Origin: an uncultured Prevotellaceae bacterium
Lineage (GTDB): Bacteria > Bacteroidota > Bacteroidia > Bacteroidales > Bacteroidaceae
Direction of reading: 5' to 3'
Length of the DNA: 55,157 nucleotides
Assembly (NCBI GenBank): GCA_902774815.1
Contig: CACYJV010000022.1
Coordinates: 1 to 55,157 of the forward strand
In this document: piece after piece, positions 1 to 6,487 of the stretch
Layout: the number at the start of each line of letters is the position of its first letter
How positions within the stretch are numbered: position 1 is the first letter of the stretch
The notes under the pieces: generated by a model
Told to the model about the DNA's origin: nothing
The model's input: only the letters and a program-made list of their open reading frames with translations
Database searches by the model: none
Program-made: the position numbers and the translations under genes

Positions 1-546
1 GCGCTGCGAGCCGACGTCCGTCTTCGCGCGGAGCTCAACCGTGAAGCCCTCGGGGCCGGGGGCGAAGCCCTCGAATGTCTTCTGTTTGTCCTTGCCGCCG
101 CCATAGACAGGGTTCTGGGACAGGTCCTTCACGGGCAGAGGTGTGCCCATAGCCTCTACATTCACCCTGAGGCGGATATCGCCTGAACGTAAGATGATGC
201 GACCCGACTGGTGGTTAAGTGTAGAATGGTTGGTGATGGTCAACACGGCCTCGCCAGCATCAGCAGCGATTACCTGAGGCGATACCTCTAGTCCCGAAGA
301 GGCCGAGACTTTGACGTCTTGAGTCAACCCTACGGTGGAGACAACAATGCTTTTTGAGGCACCTGTCCCATCGAGAACGATCCGTTCTGGCAGCGTCGTG
401 CTGGCCTTTCGCAAAGGAGCGCCTTGCTTATCGACAAATCCAATCGACAGCACTTCGTCGGTTTCCTGCCCAAATGCCATTGTCGGAATGACCAAGGCAA
501 TGACCATCAGGCAAAGAACCAACGTCGAACCAATACTTTTTTTCAT
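1..546 (-). CDS. Exported protein of unknown function (N-terminal part, cut by window edge)
   Basis: An open frame of 182 codons runs from an ATG at 546 to the left edge with no stop, so only the N-terminal part is present. The first 27 or so residues are a clear signal peptide: MKKS, a hydrophobic core LVLCLMVIALVIP, then a cleavage-like TMAFGQ. The mature part is Ser/Thr/Val-rich and reads as beta-sandwich material. Near the cut it carries GFTVELRAKTD, which resembles the start of concanavalin/LamG-like domains; this is only a resemblance. It has no lipobox cysteine, so a periplasmic or secreted protein is likelier than a lipoprotein. It is divergent from the peptide/C10 protease unit, and the gap between them holds promoter motifs on both strands. 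I do not recognise the family. Confidence 0.75.
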   Translation of the reverse strand, partial: MKKSIGSTLVLCLMVIALVIPTMAFGQETDEVLSIGFVDKQGAPLRKASTTLPERIVLDGTGASKSIVVSTVGLTQDVKVSASSGLEVSPQVIAADAGEAVLTITNHSTLNHQSGRIILRSGDIRLRVNVEAMGTPLPVKDLSQNPVYGGGKDKQKTFEGFAPGPEGFTVELRAKTDVGSQR

Positions 547-599
547 AAGTTCGCTATTTATTTATGTTAGTATTCGAATAGATACATAGTTTCACGATG

Positions 600-607
600 C
601 AAAATTA
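600..607 (-). promoter_or_regulatory. Possible -7 element for the leftmost gene
   Basis: Read on the minus strand this is TAATTTTG, which fits the Bacteroidetes -7 consensus TAnnTTTG, about 54 bases ahead of the ATG at 546. No good -33 TTG sits at the expected distance, so the call is weak. Confidence 0.4.
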
Positions 608-702
608 TAACAACTTTTCCAAAAAGCGGGTAAAAAAAACGTAAAAGAGGGCGAAAAATACGTACCAAAAGCTACAATTACTACATTTTCCACTCTTTTT
701 AT

Positions 703-733
703 TTGCAAAATCAAACAAAAAACAATACTTTTG
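703..733 (+). promoter_or_regulatory. Bacteroidetes-type promoter for the small peptide/C10 protease unit
   Basis: TTG at 703-705 and TACTTTTG at 726-733 are 20 bases apart, the usual geometry of Bacteroidetes primary-sigma promoters. Transcription would start near 740 and read the peptide gene at 791 and then the protease at 1008. No terminator-like hairpin is visible between those genes. Confidence 0.7.
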
Positions 734-790
734 CAAAATCTTTCAACTTTTACACGATTCCTAACTAATATTCAAATCCCAAACAAAGAA

Positions 791-961
791 ATGAAAAAGC
801 TATACAAAAAGCCAGAAGTCAAGATGCTGACAACGTCCATCTTAAATATTCTTGCAGCATCAGGACCTGGTCCCGCTGGTGATGGCGATACGCCTATTGT
901 TGTTCCCGCAAAAGAAGAAGATGCATCTGCCATCACCACCCACAGCGTATGGGATGACTAA
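791..961 (+). CDS. 56-residue peptide with N-terminal KKPEV motif and WDD terminus
   Basis: A short frame from ATG 791 to TAA 961 encodes 56 residues. The N-terminal third is basic (MKKLYKKPEVKM), followed by a short hydrophobic stretch (LTTSILNILAAS), a Gly/Pro-rich turn (GPGPAGDGD) and an acidic tail ending in SVWDD. It has no cysteine and no standard signal peptide. From memory, Prevotella genomes hold many small proteins with the same plan (Lys-Pro near the start, a Leu-Leu-Ala-Ser region, a Trp-Asp end), with no assigned function. It lies 46 bases before the C10 protease and shares its promoter, so the two are probably co-transcribed. A modified-peptide precursor is one reading, but no maturation enzyme is nearby and no Gly-Gly leader is clear. 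The start at 791 is preferred to an in-frame upstream start because the basic KK start matches the family pattern. Confidence 0.65.
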   Translation: MKKLYKKPEVKMLTTSILNILAASGPGPAGDGDTPIVVPAKEEDASAITTHSVWDD

Positions 962-1007
962 TACCAAAAACACCTAACGAACAAAAACAGAAGAAGATCC
1001 TACCATT

Positions 1008-4000
1008 ATGAGAAAACTTTTCGTCATACTCAGCCTGATCATCGCCGCCAACGCTCTCGCAGCTCCCGTCAGTCGTGAACAGGCCATGAAAGAGGCCGCA
1101 GCATTCGTGGCCAAAAAGTCGCCTACCCATGCTAAAAAGCTGATGAAGTCGCCTGCCATGCCTCAAGCGCTGAAAAGCGAAGGCAATGGCGACGAAGCCT
1201 ATTATTATTTATTTAATGTAGGCGATGGCAACGGATTCGTCATCGTCTCGGGTGACGACCGTACTGAATCCATCCTTGCCTACAGCGACGAGGGAACCAT
1301 CGATCCGGCTCACATGCCCGACAACATGCGCTATTGGCTCAACTGCTATGCCGACCAGCTGAAGGCTCTCGACAAGATGGACGACCTCGAAGCCGCGCAA
1401 GCAGTGGGCACCGCCAGAAAAGCACGCGTGAACACGCGCAACTCCATTGCCCCACTTATCACTACCAAGTGGGACCAGGCGACGCCCTATTGGAATGATT
1501 GTCCGCAGTTCATGAACTCCGATGATCCTGACGACGGCTACGAACTGGCCTACACGGGATGCGTAGCTACCTCCATGTCGCAAATCATGTACTTCTACAA
1601 ACAGCCGAAAAGCATCAGCGAACCGATTCCTTCCTACACCTTTAACGTTGTGGGCGACAACTTCAACTACTCGACCGTGACGATGGAGGAACAGCCTCCT
1701 ACCACATTCGACTGGGAACACATGCGCGAAACCTACACTGGTGCTGAGGACGAGGTCTATACCTCTGCCGTATCGCAACTGATGCTCTACGTAGGATGCT
1801 CCGTTAAGACGCAGTACGGCATCTCTTCATCGGGTGCCTACACCGATGACATCCCCAAGGGATTCGCTCGCTTTGGCTATGGGGCAAAGATAGCCTTCCG
1901 AACCGACTACGATCAGACCGAATGGGAAGACCTTGTCTACAGCGAACTGGCTGCCGGACGTCCCATGATCTACAACGGAACGGCTGGTAGCGGTGGCGGA
2001 CACTCGTTTGTCTGCGACGGATTCGAATACGGCGACTACTTCCACATCAACTGGGGATGGGGAGGCATGGGCAATGGCTTTTTCCAACTCAGCATTTTGA
2101 ACCCCTCTGCCAGTGGCATAGGAGGCTCCTCGTCGTCGGAAGGCTACAACATGAAGCAGAACATCATCTACGAAATACTGCCTGGAACGGCACAAGGTGG
2201 TGGCAGCGACGACCCCGAAGAGGTTGAAAACAAACTCACCGTGACTGCCATCAGTGGTACCAGCTATGCTTTCCTTGGGAGAGACAAGCTAAGCGATCCG
2301 TTCAAAATTGGCGACACACGCCGTGTGAAGGTTAGCTTTGCCGACCATTTCAACTCAGGACAGAAGTACGAAGTGGCATTAGGACTTTACAATCCCACCA
2401 ACAAGGAACTTGAGGTGATGGGCAATTCACTTTGGAACGCAGGAGTAGTGACTACTGCTGCCCTTGGCGACACCCATGAATTCGGAGCAGGCTTGAAACC
2501 CAGCGGATATGGCCCCGATCCACGCATCACCTTCGGAGCTGGCAAAACAGGCGACTTCCACATCGTGCCCATCTACAGACTCCAAGGCACAGACGAGTGG
2601 CAACTCATGGACAAGGCAGACCGCTATTACATTGAAGTGTCGCTCTACTCCACCATGACATCAGATCCCATCTATCATCCCGAGAAGAAACTGGAGGTAA
2701 GTTTCGTCTCCTTCACTGGTGAAGACAAGGTGGGCTCCAAGGAACAGGTGCATGCCACCATCGAAAACTATGGTGACGAGCGCTTCTTCGGCAACCTCTA
2801 CCTGGACTTTGGCGGCCAGCAACTCGACGAATACTCGCAATACACGACCGTCGTGCAAGCAGAGGTGCCTGCACAGGGTTCCAGTGTCATCACGTTTAAT
2901 GTCACTCCGGAATCGGCTGGCGTCAAGACTGTCTACGTAATGACCGAAGATGGCTACGGCGGCTATGACGTACTGCCCGGAACCACCGCGGAAATTGAGA
3001 TCAAAGGTGTGGAAGAAGCCGAGATGGACCTCAGTGTCGACATCGAAGCCACCAATGCCGAGTCCACCGACGACGAGAACGTCCATGGCGTCATCTTCGA
3101 TAGCCATGCAAGGTTCAAGGCTACCATCACCAACAACTCTACTGGCGAATACAATAAGTACGTGTTGGCACCGCTATTCATCGTCCATCGCAACGAAGAC
3201 GGAACCATTGGTGCAGGCTCAATGGTCACTTACAAGCAGCAGGCAGTATCCATTCCTGCTGGTGGCTCAAAGACCTACTTCTTCGAATTCGACAACTTGG
3301 CCTACGGATCGACCTACTCCATGAACATCTATGCCCGCAACAACGTGCCGCAAGAGGAGGAAGGAACCCACGTCGAGAACATCGTGGAGAAGGGCAAGTC
3401 GAAGTATTACGAGATTGAGCGTGGCATCGTCACCTGGAAGGGCGACGGAACACGCCAGGGCAACAAGCCCGTTGAAGGCTTTGTAGTTCCCGAAGACGTT
3501 GCTGCCGTGCTGCTCGAAGGCCTCAATCTCGGCAACATCGCAGCCAGCAACAACCCCAATACGCTCTACTTCCTTGGCGAAGGCGAGACTGCTCCTGCCG
3601 GTCTCGAGGGTAAAAACATCGTGGCTGGATCGCAGGCCGACGTCATCGCACTTGAGGATGGCTACGACTTCTACACGCCACAGACGTTTACTGCTTCGGA
3701 AATCAGCTACAAGCGCACGTTCACGCAGGGACATAACAATAAGGTTCGTACAGGATGGTCGACCATTGTGCTGCCCTTCCAGCCCACAAAGGTCATGAAC
3801 CTGACCGACGGAAAACAACTCGACTGGTTCCATTCCAGCACCGACAGTGGCAAGCAGTTCTGGCTTTGCGACTTCGCCGAGGAGGATGGGCAGACCGTTT
3901 ACTTCCGCAACGCGCCCGAAATGCTGGCCAATGTGCCTTATCTCGTGGCAGTTCCCGACAACGCATGGGGTGCCGCATGGAACCTCGTGGGCAAGGAAAT

Positions 4001-4403
4001 CAGCTGGAGCGCTACCAACGCCACCGTGAAACCCGATGCCATTGCCTACACCAGCGGCCAGAACATGGCCTTTGCCGGCTCTGTCTACAAGCAGAACCTG
4101 CGCAATGTGCTCGGACTTACTGCCGACGGCAGTCAGTTCAGCAGCAGTGGCGCACAGAATGTCGACGCTTTCCACGCCTATTTCAAGTCCATTGGCGAGA
4201 CACCATACTTTGCCAAGACGGTTGACATCGCCATCATTGGCGAAGAAACTGACGGTATCGCTGCTCCCGACCTCGTTGAAGAGGCTGAACAGACAGGAGT
4301 CATCTACGATATCAGCGGCAGAAGACTTTCTACGCCCAGTTCGCAGTACTCAACCCTCCCGAAGGGAGTCTACATCATCAACGGTAAGAAAGTTCTCAAG
4401 TAA
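1008..4403 (+). CDS. Secreted C10 (streptopain-like) cysteine protease, large multi-domain
   Basis: A 1131-residue protein. Residues 1-19 are a signal peptide. Residues about 20-140 look like the SpeB-type inhibitory propeptide (VSREQAMKEAAAFVAKK, then GFVIVSGDDR). The peptidase domain follows: the nucleophile is Cys185 in TGCVATSMSQ and the base is His332 in GGGHSFVCDGF, followed by the family HINWGWGG. Zymogen activation by propeptide removal is known for this family. About 700 further residues of beta-rich repeats follow, much longer than streptopain itself, and the end (YDISGRRL...PKGVYIINGKKVLK) resembles a type IX secretion sorting tail. The protein is therefore predicted to be exported to the cell surface or medium, where it would degrade proteins. 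It sits 46 bases after the small peptide gene and ends at a strong terminator. Confidence 0.93.
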   Translation: MRKLFVILSLIIAANALAAPVSREQAMKEAAAFVAKKSPTHAKKLMKSPAMPQALKSEGNGDEAYYYLFNVGDGNGFVIVSGDDRTESILAYSDEGTIDPAHMPDNMRYWLNCYADQLKALDKMDDLEAAQAVGTARKARVNTRNSIAPLITTKWDQATPYWNDCPQFMNSDDPDDGYELAYTGCVATSMSQIMYFYKQPKSISEPIPSYTFNVVGDNFNYSTVTMEEQPPTTFDWEHMRETYTGAEDEVYTSAVSQLMLYVGCSVKTQYGISSSGAYTDDIPKGFARFGYGAKIAFRTDYDQTEWEDLVYSELAAGRPMIYNGTAGSGGGHSFVCDGFEYGDYFHINWGWGGMGNGFFQLSILNPSASGIGGSSSSEGYNMKQNIIYEILPGTAQGGGSDDPEEVENKLTVTAISGTSYAFLGRDKLSDPFKIGDTRRVKVSFADHFNSGQKYEVALGLYNPTNKELEVMGNSLWNAGVVTTAALGDTHEFGAGLKPSGYGPDPRITFGAGKTGDFHIVPIYRLQGTDEWQLMDKADRYYIEVSLYSTMTSDPIYHPEKKLEVSFVSFTGEDKVGSKEQVHATIENYGDERFFGNLYLDFGGQQLDEYSQYTTVVQAEVPAQGSSVITFNVTPESAGVKTVYVMTEDGYGGYDVLPGTTAEIEIKGVEEAEMDLSVDIEATNAESTDDENVHGVIFDSHARFKATITNNSTGEYNKYVLAPLFIVHRNEDGTIGAGSMVTYKQQAVSIPAGGSKTYFFEFDNLAYGSTYSMNIYARNNVPQEEEGTHVENIVEKGKSKYYEIERGIVTWKGDGTRQGNKPVEGFVVPEDVAAVLLEGLNLGNIAASNNPNTLYFLGEGETAPAGLEGKNIVAGSQADVIALEDGYDFYTPQTFTASEISYKRTFTQGHNNKVRTGWSTIVLPFQPTKVMNLTDGKQLDWFHSSTDSGKQFWLCDFAEEDGQTVYFRNAPEMLANVPYLVAVPDNAWGAAWNLVGKEISWSATNATVKPDAIAYTSGQNMAFAGSVYKQNLRNVLGLTADGSQFSSSGAQNVDAFHAYFKSIGETPYFAKTVDIAIIGEETDGIAAPDLVEEAEQTGVIYDISGRRLSTPSSQYSTLPKGVYIINGKKVLK

Positions 4404-4436
4404 GATTACGCATTCCTGAGAACCATATAACACATC

Positions 4437-4490
4437 AAAGGCACAGGCAGACGACCAAACTTCCGTCTGCCTGTGCCTTTTCCCTTTCTT
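4437..4490 (+). terminator. Strong intrinsic terminator after the C10 protease
   Basis: A perfect 17-bp stem (4437-4453 with 4464-4480) closes a 10-base loop and is followed by a pyrimidine-rich stretch (TCCCTTTCTT), 33 bases after the stop codon. It is the strongest hairpin in this intergenic region. Confidence 0.85.
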
Positions 4491-4523
4491 CATCCGATGG
4501 CAACAAGCCATCTCACTACTCCA

Positions 4524-4699
4524 AAACCATTCCTATCGGCCTCCTAAAGCATAGCTATTGGCCACGCAAAGCATTGACATAGGCCCCAAGAAGCATTGGT
4601 ATAGGCCTGTAAAAGCATAGCTATGGAACTGCAAAAGCATAGCTTCAGCCATGTAAAAGAATAGCTCCCGACCCACTGAAGCATTGCGTTCACGAGTCG
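4524..4699. repeat. 22-bp tandem repeat array, 8 units
   Basis: Eight imperfect units start at 4524, 4546, 4568, 4590, 4612, 4634, 4656 and 4678, every one exactly 22 bases apart. Each opens with AAAGCAT or a close variant; the two central units read AAAGCATAGCTA, containing the short palindrome TAGCTA. Later positions in the units vary (TATAGGCC or similar recurs in four). The array fills most of the gap between two convergent genes, beyond the C10 terminator. No open frame is continuous through it. Its last two units overlap the bidirectional terminator hairpin at 4661-4707. Confidence 0.85.
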
Positions 4700-4707
4700 G
4701 GAGCTAT
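4661..4707 (-). terminator. Terminator-like hairpin, usable from both sides
   Basis: A perfect 12-bp stem (ATAGCTCCCGAC at 4661-4672 with its complement at 4696-4707) closes a 23-base loop. On the minus strand it is followed by TTCTTTTAC and on the plus strand by GTTTTTG. It lies 50 bases beyond the DUF1349 stop codon, so it is assigned mainly to that gene. Confidence 0.65.
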
Positions 4708-4756
4708 GTTTTTGAAGGACTGGGAATCACTATGAGGACAAGCGCGCAGTGCCCTA

Positions 4757-5500
4757 CTACTCGTCAGGCTGCTGTCCGTCGTGCGCCTTCCACATGCACT
4801 CGGTAATCTTCATGTCGGTAAAGACGGCCGTGAAGGACGATTCCTCAGGCGAACAAGCATAGATGCCGAAGCTGATTTCGTCGGCACCTGCATACATGTG
4901 GCAGATGCGCATCTGACTGAACTCGTTTCCATCGGTGGAACATTCGATGCAGTAGTCATCCTCGCGGCGTGAGAAGCGATACCACATGGTCTTCACATCG
5001 GCAGGGATAGCTGTCGTGGCCCAGTCGGAATAGCCATTGTTGGTGGCCACGGAGCCAAGATGCTGGAACTGGTCGTTCTCGTATTCAACCGATCCCTTCA
5101 GCCAGTTCTCACTGTCCAGATACATCACGATGCCGCATTGGTCGAAGCGCTGATGGCTTTGTGTGAAGTCGGTCTTGACCACGAAGCTGAAGAACTTCTC
5201 GCGTGTCTTCATCTGCAATACCGGTGCATTGTCGTTCTGGAAATGGTAGTAGGTGCGCTGCCACAGGTCGGTGTGCGGTGCCGTCGTGATGACAAGCGTG
5301 TCGCCTTTAATCTCAAAACCGCCAGGTTCCCTTGTCCACTGAAGGCTGTTCAGGTCGACGCGGCCACTATCGGCCAATGCCAGCTGAACATTGTCGGTAA
5401 ATGCTTCGCCCGACTCCTTCTGAGTCTGCTGTCCACAGCCCACGAGCATGAGGCCAAGGCTGAGCAATGTGAAAATGTTTTTGTTCATGGTTACATTCAT
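4757..5500 (-). CDS. DUF1349-type lipoprotein (concanavalin-like fold)
   Basis: A 247-residue protein with a lipoprotein signal: hydrophobic LLSLGLMLVGC, lipobox cysteine at residue 22, then GQQTQKES. The rest resembles the DUF1349 family (regulation of enolase protein 1-like), a single jelly-roll domain: LQWTREPGGFEIKGD near the start, FFSFVVKTDF, then QCGIVMYLDSENWLKGSVEY, and later MWYRFSRREDDYCIECS. Members are thought to bind carbohydrate or act near it; no catalytic activity is established. It is predicted to be membrane-anchored. Two start codons are possible, 5500 and 5488 (MNKN); both leave a complete signal. The promoter at 5536-5567 supports a monocistronic unit, and a hairpin at 4661-4707 ends it. 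Confidence 0.82.
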   Translation of the reverse strand: MNVTMNKNIFTLLSLGLMLVGCGQQTQKESGEAFTDNVQLALADSGRVDLNSLQWTREPGGFEIKGDTLVITTAPHTDLWQRTYYHFQNDNAPVLQMKTREKFFSFVVKTDFTQSHQRFDQCGIVMYLDSENWLKGSVEYENDQFQHLGSVATNNGYSDWATTAIPADVKTMWYRFSRREDDYCIECSTDGNEFSQMRICHMYAGADEISFGIYACSPEESSFTAVFTDMKITECMWKAHDGQQPDE

Positions 5501-5535
5501 TTTGTATAACTTGTTTCTCCATTGGGTTCACTCTG

Positions 5536-5567
5536 CAAAAGTACAAATAATCTCCAAGATAAACAAA
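5536..5567 (-). promoter_or_regulatory. Promoter of the DUF1349 gene
   Basis: On the minus strand, TTTG at 5567-5564 and TACTTTTG at 5543-5536 are 20 bases apart, matching the Bacteroidetes -33/-7 pattern. The start codon lies about 35 bases downstream. Confidence 0.62.
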
Positions 5568-5721
5568 TAAATGCCAAATGTTTCCAAACCAAAGCAGGAA
5601 AAGACGAAAAGTGCCCTGCATCCATCGTCGGACACAGGGCGCTTCGTGCGATGCTGCCGTTGCAGCACTCCTTTCAGTAATAATCAATCATCTATATGAA
5701 CTACACTTCACTTTCGGTTAC

Positions 5722-5740
5722 CCCTCTCATGCGGAGAGGG
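5722..5740. repeat. C/G-rich REP-like palindrome 3' of hsp20
   Basis: CCCTCTC and GAGAGGG form a 7-bp stem around a 5-base loop, followed by CGGGC. It sits 11 bases beyond the hsp20 stop. The stem and G-rich flank resemble those at 43567 and 54761. No U-run follows on either strand, so a terminator role is unlikely. Confidence 0.5.
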
Positions 5741-5751
5741 CGGGCCGAGCC

Positions 5752-6171
5752 TTACCCAATCTCAATCTGGCGCTCCACCTTGGTGCGTGCCTGCTCGGTC
5801 TTAGGCAGGTCGACGGTCAGCACACCGTGCTCAACATGAGCCACAATCTTGGCCTTTTCCACATCGTCAGGCAGTATCAGTGTCTGCTCAAACTTCGTGT
5901 AGTTGAACTCGCGACGCAGGTAGCGTGAGTGCTTGTCGTCAGTTGTCTGCTCCTGCTTCTTCTCCATCTTGATGACAAGGTTGCCATCCTCGTTGATGTT
6001 AACGGCAAAATCCTCCTTCTTCAGACCCGGAGCGGCAAGCTCCACTATGTATTGATCGTCGTTCTCAACCACGTTGATGGCTGGAGCTGTGGCGTTTGCA
6101 CGCGGCATAAAATCGTTGTAGAACAAATCGTCGAACACGGTTGGCATCCAATTTCTGTGATTCTGTCTCAT
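5752..6171 (-). CDS. Hsp20/alpha-crystallin small heat-shock protein
   Basis: A 139-residue cytoplasmic chaperone that holds unfolding proteins without ATP. The N-terminal 35 residues (MRQNHRNWMPTVFDDLFYND) precede the alpha-crystallin domain: INVVENDDQYIVELAAPGLK, the family's AAPGLKKEDFAV, and the closing GVLTVDLPK, followed by a short tail ending RQIEIG. The length is usual for bacterial members. The start is set at ATG 6171 because GGAGG lies 8 bases before it on the minus strand; a longer reading from TTG would place that ribosome site inside the gene. The upstream region carries a sigma-54-type promoter (6270-6285) and an inverted repeat (6298-6331), unlike the other genes here. Confidence 0.94.
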   Translation of the reverse strand: MRQNHRNWMPTVFDDLFYNDFMPRANATAPAINVVENDDQYIVELAAPGLKKEDFAVNINEDGNLVIKMEKKQEQTTDDKHSRYLRREFNYTKFEQTLILPDDVEKAKIVAHVEHGVLTVDLPKTEQARTKVERQIEIG

Positions 6172-6269
6172 AGTTTTTACCTCCAATTATTTTTTGTTGA
6201 TGTTTGAATTTGTTGAAATTACTTTTTATTGTTTTCGTTTGAGTTCCTTTCGTCGCTCACCCTTATATT

Positions 6270-6285
6270 TGCAACCTTCATGCCA
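6270..6285 (-). promoter_or_regulatory. Sigma-54 (-24/-12) type promoter of hsp20
   Basis: The minus strand reads TGGCATGAAGGTTGCA. This matches the sigma-54 consensus TGGCACN5TTGCW with one change (C to T), and the GG and GC pairs are 10 bases apart as required. Transcription would begin near 6258, giving a leader of about 87 bases before the ATG at 6171. Confidence 0.6.
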
Positions 6286-6297
6286 CAGCCGCAGTCA

Positions 6298-6331
6298 TGC
6301 CAATATGTCACGACAGCCCGACAAATTGGCA
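6298..6331. promoter_or_regulatory. Inverted repeat, candidate operator upstream of hsp20
   Basis: TGCCAAT at 6298-6304 and ATTGGCA at 6325-6331 are exact inverted copies. Inside them, GTC (6307-6309) and GAC (6320-6322) continue the symmetry. The site begins about 13 bases upstream of the -24 element. A repressor or enhancer-binding-protein site is the simplest reading. Confidence 0.5.
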
Positions 6332-6383
6332 CCATCACGAACTCATTCTTTGGTAACAACAAGAAAAAAACATTGCATTTTGC

Positions 6384-6414
6384 TTGCTTTTATCATTGAT
6401 AATCGCTATATTTG
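6384..6414 (+). promoter_or_regulatory. Promoter of the leucine-rich-repeat gene
   Basis: TTG at 6384-6386 and TATATTTG at 6407-6414 are 20 bases apart, matching the Bacteroidetes promoter pattern closely. The start codon at 6488 gives a leader of about 65 bases. Confidence 0.7.
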
Positions 6415-6487
6415 CAGCAGGATGTGAATAATGGAATCTTTTCCCACACAAAAAACTACGTCAACAATACTATAAACTAAAACCAAA

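Noticed and set aside
6172-6186. A longer hsp20 reading from a TTG start
   Set aside because: GGAGG lies in that stretch at the right distance from the ATG at 6171, so it is the ribosome site and not coding.
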